A stretch of 64,000 nucleotides of DNA from Leisingera aquimarina DSM 24565. Lineage in GTDB: Bacteria > Pseudomonadota > Alphaproteobacteria > Rhodobacterales > Rhodobacteraceae. A program made the translations under genes and the position numbers. Below, piece by piece: positions 35,935 through 44,119 of this stretch. Every line of letters begins with the position of its first letter. Position 1 is the stretch's first letter. The notes beneath the pieces were generated by a model that saw nothing but the letters and a program-made list of their open reading frames with translations, was not told the DNA's origin and did not search any database. The stretch lies in contig NZ_KI421504.1 in the NCBI RefSeq assembly GCF_000473165.1, positions 186,001 to 250,000 of the forward strand, written 5' to 3'.

Positions 35935-36453
35935 TTATTCCTCCACCGCTACAACTTCGAATTCATTGACCATGTCGTGATGCGCCAGCCCGCAGAACTC
36001 CATGCACAGGATCTGGTAGCTGCCGGGCTCTTCGAACGTGTAGGTGATCTGCGTGGTGTAGCCGGGGATCGCCTGGATCTGGGTCAGCAGCGTAAGATCA
36101 TCGTCATAGATGCCCATACCGTGGGTCACGTCCTCGGTTGTCACGTTGAAAGTGACCGGCTTGCCTGCCGGGATTTCGGTGGTGTCGATGTCCCACCACC
36201 ACTGGCCGCCGCTGACATTCACCTCCAGCGCATCGCCGGTGGCGGCCAGCGCGTGCGGCCACTCCCGCAGCGAGGCAACGGAGACAATCACGCCCAGGAT
36301 CGTCATCGCCCAGATCAGCCCGGTGCGTTTTGCGTTGGCGCCAGGCCCCGGTGCCGGGCCACGCGACGCCCGCACCGCCAGAACACAGACCGCCGACAGC
36401 GCCGCCATCAGGATCAGCGAGATTAAAAGAACAACTGGCTGCATGTGTCGCAC
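35935..36453 (-). CDS. CuA-type subunit II of the NsrR-linked haem-copper enzyme
   Basis: 172-residue cupredoxin subunit with two N-terminal helices (LLISLILMAALSAVCVLAV, WAMTILGVIVSVASL) and a periplasmic domain. The CuA set is complete: His111 in VTHGMGIY and Cys150-x-Glu152-x-Cys154-x3-His158-x2-Met161 in LCMEFCGLAHHDM. QWWWDID is the electron-entry aromatic motif. The stop is directly next to the subunit I start. It presumably accepts electrons from cytochrome c or quinol. An alternative start three codons later (MQPVVLL) is possible. Confidence 0.88.
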   Translation of the reverse strand: MRHMQPVVLLISLILMAALSAVCVLAVRASRGPAPGPGANAKRTGLIWAMTILGVIVSVASLREWPHALAATGDALEVNVSGGQWWWDIDTTEIPAGKPVTFNVTTEDVTHGMGIYDDDLTLLTQIQAIPGYTTQITYTFEEPGSYQILCMEFCGLAHHDMVNEFEVVAVEE

Positions 36454-36550
36454 TCTTTAATAGGTATTTGAGATGCCCATTATTGAGAGCGGCGATACAT
36501 GTCAACAAAATACGTCTTTTCAATGCATATTAATTGTGGGATGAACGCGT
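36454..36550. promoter_or_regulatory. Divergent promoter region of nsrR and the CuA enzyme operon
   Basis: Ninety-seven A+T-rich bases. A 15-base imperfect palindrome GGTATTTGAGATGCC (36465-36479, about ten of fifteen positions symmetric) lies close to the subunit II start. ATACATG (36495) and AATGCATATT (36522) resemble halves of the palindrome ahead of the haemoglobin gene at 42.13 kb. These are candidate NsrR sites. Confidence 0.45.
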
Positions 36551-37015
36551 ATGCAGATCACCAAGTTTTCCGATTACGCCCTGCGCATCCTGATCCACCT
36601 CGCCACGCATGAGGAAGGATTGATGTCCACCCGCGAGATTGCGGGGATGCAGAAACTGCCCTTCAATCACCTGGCCAAGATTTCTCAATGGCTGACCCAT
36701 GAGGCGTATGTGGAATCGGTCCGTGGCCGTAACGGCGGCATGCGTTTGGCACTTCCGCCAGAGGCAATCTCGATTGGCGCGCTACTACGAAAGTCAGAAA
36801 GCGGCACCCCCTTGGTGGAGTGTATGAAGGAAGATGGCGGCTGCTGCGTGATGACCCCGGCCTGCGGGCTGCTGCCGGTTCTGAACGAGGCACAGGAGGC
36901 CTTCTTTGCTGCGCTCGACGGCAAGACCTTGCAGGATGTTCTGAACGGAAACCGCGGCATGAAAAAATTGATCCGCGCGCTGGAAGCAGACAGAGAGACT
37001 GCAAAACCGGCATAA
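36551..37015 (+). CDS. nsrR: NsrR, nitric-oxide-sensing Rrf2 family repressor
   Basis: 154-residue winged-helix repressor with an [4Fe-4S] cluster that is destroyed by NO. The N-terminus MQITKFSDYALRILIHLATH gives Asp8, the fourth cluster ligand known in Streptomyces NsrR; cysteines at 91, 98/99 and 105 (CMKEDGGCCVMTPACGL) supply the rest. The DNA-recognition helix is near TREIAGMQKLPFNHLAKIS, followed by RGRNGGMRLA of the wing. It is divergent from the CuA haem-copper genes, so these are its likely targets, probably together with the haemoglobin-ccoNOQP operon. Confidence 0.88.
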   Translation: MQITKFSDYALRILIHLATHEEGLMSTREIAGMQKLPFNHLAKISQWLTHEAYVESVRGRNGGMRLALPPEAISIGALLRKSESGTPLVECMKEDGGCCVMTPACGLLPVLNEAQEAFFAALDGKTLQDVLNGNRGMKKLIRALEADRETAKPA

Positions 37016-37038
37016 TGCGCAACACATATGCGCATTAT
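37012..37038. terminator. Perfect 10-base inverted repeat after nsrR
   Basis: ATAATGCGCA and TGCGCATTAT are separated by seven bases and overlap the nsrR stop codon. It lies in the convergent gap between nsrR and the cco operon end. No T-run follows on either strand. It could be a shared terminator hairpin or an operator. Confidence 0.4.
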
Positions 37039-37072
37039 ATTCTCCAACGGCGTGGCAGCAGAGCCGGCCGCC

Positions 37073-37246
37073 CTACTTGGCAGCGCCGGACACCACCCCC
37101 TCCAGCTCCTGCCCGTCCCAGGCCTCAAACGCCACTGACAGATGCCAGGCCTTGAAGCCCAGATAGCCTGCCAGCAGCGCCAGTATCAGCAGATACATGG
37201 CCCTGCGGAAACGCGGGTTTTCCTCAGCTTGGGGCATCTTCGGCAT
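37073..37246 (-). CDS. Small membrane protein at the end of the cco operon
   Basis: 57 residues (54 if the second ATG at 37237 is used): MPKMPQAEENPRFRRAMYLL, a single hydrophobic helix LLILALLAGYLGFKAWHLSV and a short tail ending EGVVSGAAK. It overlaps the end of ccoP by about 20 bases, so translation is coupled. It resembles in size and topology the small accessory subunits of cbb3 oxidases but is separate from ccoQ, which is also present. Function unknown; a stabilising subunit is a reasonable guess. Confidence 0.55.
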   Translation of the reverse strand: MPKMPQAEENPRFRRAMYLLILALLAGYLGFKAWHLSVAFEAWDGQELEGVVSGAAK

Positions 37247-38096
37247 TCCACAGCAGATACAGCGTCAGCATGCGGATCTGAGCATCGCTCAGGCGGCCCT
37301 CCCAGGCCGGCATGACGCCCTGCCTGCCGTAATAGACGCTGCGGCGGATGTCCTCGCGGCTGCTGCCATAGATCCATTGGCCATCGCCCAGATCCGGCGC
37401 ACCGTTTTCATAACCGCCACGGCCGTCGTCACCGTGGCAAGCGGCGCAGTTTTCTTCGAAGACCACACTGCCCGCTTCAGCCGCTTCGGCATTGTGATCA
37501 AGCCCCGACAGCGACAGCACAAATTCCGTTACCTGGCCGACCTGCGGCTTTTCGATCATCCCATCACCCCCGAAGGCCAGCATCTGGGCAATCCGCGTGT
37601 CGTCATGCAGGGCATTGATGCCATAGCGGATGGTGTATTCGATCTCCTCCGGGGTGCTGGACCAGAGCCAATGTGCGTCCGCCAGATTTGGAAAGCCCGT
37701 CTGCCCCTGCAGATCCTCCGTGTGGCAGGCCGCGCAATTGTCGGCGTAAAGCTTGGAAATGGCGCTGCTGTACCGCGCCTCCAGCGACGGGTCGGCGGCC
37801 AGTGCTTCGATGTCTTCCGACGCAAAAGGCGCAAAGGCCTGCTCGCGCCTCGCCTCTGCCTGCGCCACCGCTGCGGTCACCTCTGCCCGCGAGGAATATC
37901 CGAGAAGCCCCTTGGCATAGCCGGTGACGGCAGGAAACGACGGGTAGAGCAGCCAGAACAGCACCGACACCGCGATGCTGATCCACAGCGCCCAGCGGGA
38001 GGCCCATGGCACCGGCGTGTCCATCTCCTTGATACCGTCCCATTCGTGGCCGGTCAGCTCGGTGCCGGAGACCGGATCCTTTTCCCTCACCGCCAT
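37224..38096 (-). CDS. ccoP: cbb3 oxidase subunit III (dihaem cytochrome c)
   Basis: 290 residues. N-terminal EWDGIKEMDTPVPWASRWAL is the typical CcoP start, followed by one membrane helix (LWISIAVSVLFWLLYPSFP) and two periplasmic cytochrome c domains, each with a CAACH haem site (DNCAACHTEDLQG and ENCAACHGDDGRG). Met ligands in GMIEKPQ and GVMPAWEGRL. It delivers electrons to CcoO/CcoN. Its start overlaps the ccoQ stop. Confidence 0.95.
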   Translation of the reverse strand: MAVREKDPVSGTELTGHEWDGIKEMDTPVPWASRWALWISIAVSVLFWLLYPSFPAVTGYAKGLLGYSSRAEVTAAVAQAEARREQAFAPFASEDIEALAADPSLEARYSSAISKLYADNCAACHTEDLQGQTGFPNLADAHWLWSSTPEEIEYTIRYGINALHDDTRIAQMLAFGGDGMIEKPQVGQVTEFVLSLSGLDHNAEAAEAGSVVFEENCAACHGDDGRGGYENGAPDLGDGQWIYGSSREDIRRSVYYGRQGVMPAWEGRLSDAQIRMLTLYLLWNAEDAPS

Positions 38097-38254
38097 GGCT
38101 GGTCCTCCCGCCCGTCCAGCGGAGACTGGGCCGCATCGTCATACATCCGGCGCCGCGCGGGCCAGTAGACCCAGACCACCGCCGCCAGGAATACGGTCAG
38201 AAGGTAGATCGCGCCCCAGGTCTTGGAGAAAACCAGAACTGCATCATGTGTCAT
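38087..38254 (-). CDS. ccoQ: cbb3 oxidase small subunit
   Basis: 55 residues starting MTHDAVLVFSKTWGAIYLL with one helix (IYLLTVFLAAVVWVYWP) and a charged tail (RRRMYDDAAQSPLDGRED). Length and topology are those of CcoQ/FixQ, which stabilises the complex. It overlaps ccoO by four bases upstream and ccoP downstream. Confidence 0.9.
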   Translation of the reverse strand: MTHDAVLVFSKTWGAIYLLTVFLAAVVWVYWPARRRMYDDAAQSPLDGREDQPWR

Positions 38255-38982
38255 CGGTAGCTCTCCTCCGGGTTCAGCGAGTCGAGGTCGGCCAGGGTGC
38301 CCAGCATCTGCAGATAGGCGACCAGCGCGTCCATTTCGGTGAGACGCCCGGGCTGGCCGTCAAAGTCGCGCACCTGCACGTTTTCGCCATAGCTCTCCTG
38401 CAGCTCGCCTTCGTAGTTCTGCTCGAAATCCGCCTGCCGGGCCGCATCCTTTTCGGCGGTTTCGATCTGCGCGTCCGTATAAGGCACCCCGGCCCGGCTC
38501 AGCGCCTTCAGCGACGCAGGCAGATGGCCGGTCGACAGCCGGGTCTGCGACAGGAAGGCATAGCCCGGCATCACGGAGCCTTCGACCAGCTCTCGCGGCG
38601 CTTCCAGATGGGCCACATGCCAGGCATCCGAATACTTGCCACCGATCCGCGCCAGATCCGGACCGGTACGCTTTGACCCCCATTGGAACGGGTGATCATA
38701 CATACTCTCTGCCGCGAGGCTGTAGTGGCCGTAGCGTTCCACATCAGAGCGCAGGGTACGGATCATCTGGCTATGGCAAGCATAACACCCCTCCCTCACA
38801 TAAATGTCGCGGCCGGCCAGCTCCAGCGGTGTATAGGGGCGCATCCCTTCAACTTCCTCGACAGTGTTCTCGATGGTGAACAGCGGCGCGATCTCTACAA
38901 TACCGCCGATCGAGGCCACCGCCAGGATTGCCATGGCAAACCCCAGGGAGTGGCGTTCGAGCTTTTGATGCTTGGTGCTCAT
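38251..38982 (-). CDS. ccoO: cbb3 oxidase subunit II (monohaem cytochrome c)
   Basis: 243 residues with one N-terminal helix (LGFAMAILAVASIGGIVEI), a haem c site CYACH in YVREGCYACHSQMIRTLRSD, the conserved YSLAAESMYDHPFQWGSKRT and RTGPDLARIGGKYSDAWH, and Met ligand in SVMPGYAFL. All are hallmark CcoO/FixO motifs. It follows ccoN after five bases. Confidence 0.95.
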   Translation of the reverse strand: MSTKHQKLERHSLGFAMAILAVASIGGIVEIAPLFTIENTVEEVEGMRPYTPLELAGRDIYVREGCYACHSQMIRTLRSDVERYGHYSLAAESMYDHPFQWGSKRTGPDLARIGGKYSDAWHVAHLEAPRELVEGSVMPGYAFLSQTRLSTGHLPASLKALSRAGVPYTDAQIETAEKDAARQADFEQNYEGELQESYGENVQVRDFDGQPGRLTEMDALVAYLQMLGTLADLDSLNPEESYR

Positions 38983-38987
38983 GGGCG

Positions 38988-40610
38988 TTACTCCGCAGGC
39001 TGCCGGGACAGCGGCCCGGTTTGCTGAACTTGAGTTTTGCGCGGCCCGCTCACCGTCATGTAGATGTTGTAGGCGCCGATGCAGGCGCCTATCAGATAGA
39101 GCAGCCCGCCCACCGCGCGGGCGGCATAATAGGGGTGCATTTCAATCACGCTATCGAGGAAGGAATAGAGGAAGGCGCCATCGGCATCATAGGTCTGCCA
39201 CATCAGCGATTGAGTGATGCCGCTGTTCCACATCGCGCCGACATAGATCAGCGTGCCGGACAGGGCGAGCCAGAAGTGCCAGGCCTCAAGCTTCAGGGAA
39301 TAGACGCCGTCGCGCTTCCAGACCCAGGGCACCATCTTGTACATCGCGCCAAAGGTGATGAAGGCGACCCAGCCCAGGGCGCCGGCGTGCACATGGCCCA
39401 CGGTCCAGTCGGTATAGTGGCTGAGTGAGTTGACCGGGCGGATCGCCATGAAGGAGCCTTCAAACGTGGACAGCCCGTAGAACAGGATTGCCACCATCAT
39501 GAACCGCACCGCCGGGTCGGTGCGCACCTTGTCCCAGGCGCCGTTGATGGTCAGGATGCCGTTGAAGACCGAGGCCCAGCTGGGCACCAGCAGGATGATC
39601 GACATGGTCATGCCCAGGTACTGCACCCAATCGGGCAGCGCCGTGTAATGCAGGTGGTGCGAGCCGGCCCAGAGGTAGAGGAAAGTGATCCCCCAGAAGC
39701 CCACGATGGACATCCGGTAGGAATAAACTGGCCGGTTCACCGCCTTGGGCAGGAAATAATAGAGCATACCGAGGAAGCCGGCGGTCAGCAGGAAACCCAC
39801 CGCGTTGTGGCCGTACCACCATTGCGTCATCGCGTCCTGAGTGCCTGCAAACAGCGAATAGCTCTTGGGGTAGGCGATCGACACCGGCACCGAGAGGTTG
39901 TTCACCGTGTGCAGCATCGCAATCACCACGATGAAGCCGAGGTAATACCAGTTGGCCACATAGATATGCGGCTCCGCCCGCCGGGCCAGGGTCCTGAGGT
40001 AGAGGGTCAGATAGCCGACCCAGACCACCAGCAGCAAGAGGTCCGCATACCATTCCGGCTCGGCGTATTCCTTGGACTGGGTGATGCCCAGCGGATAGCC
40101 GGATGCCGCCACCACCAGGAACAGGTTGTAGCCCCAGAACACCAGCCAGGGCAGCGTCTCGCTGGCCAGCCGCGCCCGCGAGGTCCGCTGCACCACGTAG
40201 AACGAGGTGGCAATCAGCGCGTTGCCGCCAAAGCCGAAGATCACGCCGGAGGTATGCACCGGCCGCAGCCGTCCGAAGTTGGACCAGGACATATCGCCAT
40301 TGAGCGACGGAATGGCCAGCTGCCAGGCCAGAATGTCGCCGACCGCAAAACCGATGATGCCCCAGATCAGCGCCGCAATCACGCCAAAGCGGATCACCTT
40401 GTCATTATAGGCCATGGGAACCCCGGCCGGCCCCTCGCTGATGCGGTTCAGCATCCACATGATGCCCCACCCCGCCGTCAGCGCAATCAGCCAGCCATGC
40501 AGCACATAGGCCACGGGCACGCCCCAGCCCAGGATGGCCAGCCCGGCCAGCAGCACCAGGCCCAGAACACTCAGGATGGCGGTATCTTCCAGGGGAATTC
40601 TACGCAGCAT
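38988..40610 (-). CDS. ccoN: cbb3 oxidase catalytic subunit I
   Basis: 540-residue C-type haem-copper oxidase subunit with about 12-14 helices. Key histidines: [19 protein letters not shown] (low-spin haem), [19 protein letters not shown] (CuB; the cross-linked Tyr of C-family enzymes lies in the next helix, [14 protein letters not shown]), [15 protein letters not shown] (CuB pair) and [14 protein letters not shown] (haem pair). High-affinity O2 reduction at low oxygen. The start [11 protein letters not shown] is chosen within a longer frame. It overlaps the end of the cupin gene, tying ccoNOQP to the haemoglobin operon. Confidence 0.95.
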   Translation of the reverse strand: MLRRIPLEDTAILSVLGLVLLAGLAILGWGVPVAYVLHGWLIALTAGWGIMWMLNRISEGPAGVPMAYNDKVIRFGVIAALIWGIIGFAVGDILAWQLAIPSLNGDMSWSNFGRLRPVHTSGVIFGFGGNALIATSFYVVQRTSRARLASETLPWLVFWGYNLFLVVAASGYPLGITQSKEYAEPEWYADLLLLVVWVGYLTLYLRTLARRAEPHIYVANWYYLGFIVVIAMLHTVNNLSVPVSIAYPKSYSLFAGTQDAMTQWWYGHNAVGFLLTAGFLGMLYYFLPKAVNRPVYSYRMSIVGFWGITFLYLWAGSHHLHYTALPDWVQYLGMTMSIILLVPSWASVFNGILTINGAWDKVRTDPAVRFMMVAILFYGLSTFEGSFMAIRPVNSLSHYTDWTVGHVHAGALGWVAFITFGAMYKMVPWVWKRDGVYSLKLEAWHFWLALSGTLIYVGAMWNSGITQSLMWQTYDADGAFLYSFLDSVIEMHPYYAARAVGGLLYLIGACIGAYNIYMTVSGPRKTQVQQTGPLSRQPAE

Positions 40611-40890
40611 CGGGGGCCTCCTGCCGGAAGAAGCGGACTTCGAATTCCACCTGGCCAGGCGCATCCACCGAATGCACCTCCTGCGGCGCAAAAACGGCAG
40701 CCTCGCCAGCCTTTATCAACAGGTCCGCCTTGCCTTCACGGCGAAACAGTAACTGCCCGCTTTGAACCGCCAGCCGCCCCCAGACCCCCGACTTGGTGCT
40801 GTGATGCGTGCGCAGCTTTTCCGGCAGGGTATGCTCGTTGAAACGCGAGGTAGCGTAATGCACCGAGCCTTCAGGAAGGGCCTCATTCAT
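40600..40890 (-). CDS. DUF1971/TehB-like cupin protein
   Basis: 96-residue single cupin: [39 protein letters not shown] and [20 protein letters not shown]. The pattern (LPxxLxxxHxTKxGVWG) is that of DUF1971, also found fused to the tellurite-resistance methyltransferase TehB. Metal-binding His residues are visible (THHST, EVHSV). It overlaps DUF2189 upstream by four bases and ccoN downstream by 11 bases. A sensing or protective role around the oxidase is possible but not established. Confidence 0.75.
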   Translation of the reverse strand: MNEALPEGSVHYATSRFNEHTLPEKLRTHHSTKSGVWGRLAVQSGQLLFRREGKADLLIKAGEAAVFAPQEVHSVDAPGQVEFEVRFFRQEAPDAA

Positions 40891-41627
40891 CTTGCTTCTC
40901 CATGAAACAAATCTGCGTAAGCGTGCCAGGTCGCGTAGCCCAGCAGCGGAAAGATTATCGCCAGCCCCAGTAGGCCGGTCAGCACTCCCAGCCCGGTCAG
41001 CAGGGTGATCGCCGCCCCCCACCAGACCGACAGCCGGAAGTTATGGGTGGCAGCGTTGAAGCTCAGCCCCATGGCGGAGAAGCCATCGATCCGGCGCTCC
41101 ACCAGCATCGGCAAAGAGAAGGCCGAGACCGCAAACCCCAGCGCCGCAAACAGCCCGCCGGTCAAGGACCCGGAAATCAGCAGCATCCAGCCCGCCGGCG
41201 TGCTGATCATCAGCACCAGTGTCTCAATGAAGCCGGCAAAGGGTCTGAGGCCATAGACGATGGCGAACAGCACTGTCGCCGCCCGGATCCAAGTCAGGGC
41301 AAAGACCATCAGGATGGCGCCCACCAGCGCAATCTGGCCTTTCGAGGCGACCTCGCTCCGCCCGCGGGCCACCGTGTACAAGCCGACCGTGGCAACCGGC
41401 CCTACCAGCACCCCGCCCGCCAGCAGCGGCAGCAGCATCCAGCCGGTGCCTGTGGCGGCCAGCAGCCAGACTGCCAGCCAGCCCAAAAGCACCAGCGCGC
41501 AGCCGTAACACAGTGAATATCCGAGATTGCGGCGCAGGTCGGCCCAGCCTGCCGCCAGCCAGCGCCGCACAACACGGGCAGGCGGCTCTGCGATGACCCG
41601 GGCCTTGGAATAAAGTGGATCCGGCAT
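40887..41627 (-). CDS. DUF2189 integral membrane protein
   Basis: 246 residues with six predicted helices, for example LVLLGWLAVWLLAATGTGW, MLLPLLAGGVLVGPVATVGL and ISGSLTGGLFAALGFAVSAF. Conserved RWLAAGWADLRRNLGYSLCYG and LGYATWHAYADLF match DUF2189. Its function is unknown; it is often near respiratory or nitrosative-stress genes in this order. The ATG at 41627 (MPDPLYSKARVIAEPP) is 74 bases after the haemoglobin stop, so the two are probably co-transcribed. Confidence 0.75.
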   Translation of the reverse strand: MPDPLYSKARVIAEPPARVVRRWLAAGWADLRRNLGYSLCYGCALVLLGWLAVWLLAATGTGWMLLPLLAGGVLVGPVATVGLYTVARGRSEVASKGQIALVGAILMVFALTWIRAATVLFAIVYGLRPFAGFIETLVLMISTPAGWMLLISGSLTGGLFAALGFAVSAFSLPMLVERRIDGFSAMGLSFNAATHNFRLSVWWGAAITLLTGLGVLTGLLGLAIIFPLLGYATWHAYADLFHGEAR

Positions 41628-41700
41628 GTCTGCTATCCCCCGCACCTGCGGCCTGTACCGTGAGCATAGCACATTTTGCCCCCTGCCCCTGACATCCGGG

Positions 41701-42120
41701 TCACGAGAGCACCGGCGGCGCGTCCGCTTCGCGCCGGAAATTCTCCAGCCCGTAGGACAGCCCCTTGCCGATCCGGTCTGCCAAAGCGGCGAAGGCGCGG
41801 GCAGTTTCCGGCCCCAGCTCCCGCTCCGCGGTTTCGCGGAACAAGGCCAGCCAGACCGGGAAGTGCTCTGGCCTGATCTCCGGATTGGCCAGGTGGATTT
41901 GCATCGGATTGCCGTCATAGCCCGGTTCCCGCAGGATCGCCCCGCGCCAGAAGGCTGCAATCTTTTCCTCATGCGCAGACCAGTCGCTGATGGCCGGATT
42001 GAACACCGGCCCCAGCACCGCATCCGCACGGACTCGGGCATAGAAACAACTGACAAGCTGAGCGACTTCTTCGGCTGTCACCTCGAACATCCAGGGCTGC
42101 TTGTGCGGCGAATCCTTCAT
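41701..42120 (-). CDS. Group III truncated haemoglobin
   Basis: 139-residue 2/2 globin. Motifs: FEVTAEEVAQLVSCFYARVR, FNPAISDWSAHEEKIAAFWR, and the proximal His in IRPEHFPVWLALFRETAERE. The ATG at 42120 (MKDSPHKQPWMFEV) is chosen because the only upstream ATG lies within a 25-base palindrome that is probably an operator. Group III globins are linked to NO or O2 handling near haem-copper enzymes. As first gene of the operon leading to ccoNOQP, it suggests that this cbb3 oxidase is expressed under nitrosative stress or low oxygen. Confidence 0.85.
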   Translation of the reverse strand: MKDSPHKQPWMFEVTAEEVAQLVSCFYARVRADAVLGPVFNPAISDWSAHEEKIAAFWRGAILREPGYDGNPMQIHLANPEIRPEHFPVWLALFRETAERELGPETARAFAALADRIGKGLSYGLENFRREADAPPVLS

Positions 42121-42131
42121 GGCACTACTCC

Positions 42132-42156
42132 ATACATGCATGCAGCATTCATGTAT
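42132..42156. promoter_or_regulatory. 25-base palindrome upstream of the haemoglobin-ccoNOQP operon
   Basis: Outer arms ATACATG and CATGTAT match perfectly, and the centre ATGC-A-GCAT is also symmetric, leaving only a few unpaired positions. It starts 12 bases upstream of the haemoglobin ATG. NsrR, encoded 5 kb away, is the obvious candidate, but an FNR or other regulator is not excluded. Confidence 0.55.
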
Positions 42157-42247
42157 CTTGAAATAGGCATTGTAAAGTCGTATTTATAGTACCAAAGGGA
42201 TCATGGAAAGTGCCGGGCCACTGACCCGGCGCCTCCAGTTAACCTTA

Positions 42248-43275
42248 TTACTCCAACGCCAGCAGCCATTTTTCCAATGCTGCTCCGATTTCATGCGGAC
42301 TGGATTCTTGCAAAAAATGCGACCCAGAGCCAAGGTCGACATGGGTGAGGTTCAATGCATTCGAGATCACATACTTAGCGACAGGTGGCGGCATCAGCGC
42401 TCCCGGCTGCGCATGAAAGTAAAGCTTGGGAATATCCGATGAATAGAGCCAGCCTCCATTGGCCTCAATTTCCGCTGCGACATCGGCAGGCTCTCCCGCA
42501 ATCGGGATCTGGCGTGGCCAGGCCAGTGTCGGAAGGCGGTCCTTTACGGCGGCAAACGGCGCTCTGCAGTGCAGCATTTCCGCTTCACTCAAGGTCCGCC
42601 CCGAGCCCATTCGGCCAAGCACGGTTTCAACAAAGAAGTTGTGCTGAAGAACCATCGACTCACCCAGCCCTGGTGTTCTGAGAGCCCGGAAAAGCCCGCC
42701 AGTGAGAGGACCCATTGCATCATAGCTCGCAACAGGCACACCAGGCGGGACCAGAACCTCCATAAAGGCAATTGCCCTTACTTTCTCCGGGTTCCGCCGG
42801 ACGTATCTCCTGCCTAGAACCGAGCCCCAACGGTGGACAACTAAGGTGATATCACGCAGCCCCATAGCCTCGATGAAACCGTCCACGTAGCGCACGTGAT
42901 CTGCAAAAGTATAGTTGATGTCCGGCTTTGAGCTGTCCCCCATTCCGATGAGGTCCGGCGCAACAACACGGTGGTTCTTGGCGGCATAAGGGATGATGTT
43001 GCGCCAAAGGTAAGACGAAGTCGGATTGCCGTGCAATAACAACACTACCGGCCCGCTGCCCTCATCTATGTATGCGATACGTTCGCCCAGAACTTCAGCA
43101 GCCTTTTTTCATAGGGAAATTCCGCGGATACTGGACGGCTGGGCACCAGGGCTTCCGACGCAGCCGACGCAGCCGACGCAGCCGACGCAGCCGACGTGGC
43201 AGGCAGCAAAAGCGCAGTGGCCGCAACCCCGGCAGTCAGCGTGCCTGCGGCGTGTTTGAAGAACTCTCTCATCAT
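42248..43275 (-). pseudogene. Haloalkane dehalogenase-like protein, frameshifted and lacking the nucleophile
   Basis: Exported alpha/beta hydrolase. The signal part MMREFFKHAAGTLTAGVAAT is followed by an SAA-type repeat coded by a nine-base tandem repeat (43155-43199). After FPYEK a run of six A (seven would restore frame, near 43103) shifts the frame into AYIDEGSGPVVLLLHGNPTS. The body is otherwise full length: LIGMGDSSKPDI, oxyanion HGNP, and C-terminal GSGSHFLQESSP with the catalytic His. The nucleophile motif VVHDWGS reads VVHRWGS, so Asp is Arg. Two independent lesions indicate a dead gene. Confidence 0.75.
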
Positions 43276-43288
43276 CGTTTCTGTCCTG

Positions 43289-44119
43289 TTATGCCGCGTC
43301 TTCTTCCGAAGGGTGACGGAGTTTGTTTCTCAGCACGGTCCGAAACACGTTGCCAAAGGCCCGAGTGGCTGCCTTGCGGCTCATCAGACGTTTACTCAGG
43401 TGGTAAAGCAGAGAATTTCCCTTCCCTGGAACAGCCAGGCGATGGCGCCCGATCGCTTCGATCGCCGCAGCAACCGCTTCCGGGGCCATTGGCTTAAACT
43501 TTGTTCCCGAAAATTCAAAATCCGGCGACAACTCGGTGTCGGTGAATCCCGGCGCAATCGCGAGCACATCGATACCCGCCGGCTCCAGCTCTGCTGCCAA
43601 GCTTTCGCTCAGGATCAAATCGTAGGCCTTTGTTGCTGCGTAATTGGCGATCAGGGGTACGCCCTGGAAGGCAACAATCGAGGAAAGGAACACGATGCCG
43701 CCACGCGACCTCTTCGCCATGTCTTGCGCGAAATGGTGGGAGAGCAGAAGCGGGGCGCGCGCATTAAGATCCAGCGTCATAAGCGCAGCATCAATACTGC
43801 TGCTAAGGAACGGACCCGAATCCTCCCGGCCTGCGTTATTTATCAAAAGACCTACTTCTAGATCGGCTGCCGCATCTTGCACCGATTGTACTCCGGCATG
43901 AGTTGCCAGATCGGCGACGACGATACGTACATCGGTCTTGTGCTGCGCCAACAACTGTTCCGCCAAGGCGCTCAAGTGACCTCCGCGCCGCGCAACCAGG
44001 ATCAGGTCAAAGCCTTCGGCCGCCAGATAGGCGGCTATTGCCTTGCCGATACCGGATGAAGCGCCTGTGACGACCGCCCAGGGCCCGTATTGGGTGAGTA
44101 TCCGTTTCTGCTTTGCCAT
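43289..44119 (-). CDS. Short-chain dehydrogenase/reductase (DltE-like)
   Basis: 276 residues: VVTGASSGIGKAIAAYLAAE (TGxxxGIG), LINNAGREDSGPF, active Ser in IVFLSSIVAFQGVPLIANYA, and YAATKAYDLIL with Tyr-x3-Lys. A C-terminal extension (HLSKRLMSRKAATRAFGNVF) is typical of the DltE/YohF-like group that acts on acyl or lipid substrates. Start MAKQKRILTQ is chosen over an in-frame ATG seven codons earlier. It is 13 bases upstream of the decayed dehalogenase. Substrate unknown. Confidence 0.82.
   Translation of the reverse strand: MAKQKRILTQYGPWAVVTGASSGIGKAIAAYLAAEGFDLILVARRGGHLSALAEQLLAQHKTDVRIVVADLATHAGVQSVQDAAADLEVGLLINNAGREDSGPFLSSSIDAALMTLDLNARAPLLLSHHFAQDMAKRSRGGIVFLSSIVAFQGVPLIANYAATKAYDLILSESLAAELEPAGIDVLAIAPGFTDTELSPDFEFSGTKFKPMAPEAVAAAIEAIGRHRLAVPGKGNSLLYHLSKRLMSRKAATRAFGNVFRTVLRNKLRHPSEEDAA

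Noticed and set aside
34783-36426. 547-codon plus-strand open frame opposite the haem-copper subunit genes
   Set aside because: Antisense to clearly conserved membrane proteins; no domain, no ribosome site.
42157-42240. FNR/NnrR box (TTGAT-N4-ATCAA) ahead of the haemoglobin-cco operon
   Set aside because: Searched by eye for it and for TTG-N8-CAA forms near the start; only weak partial matches such as TTGAAATAGGCATTG were seen.
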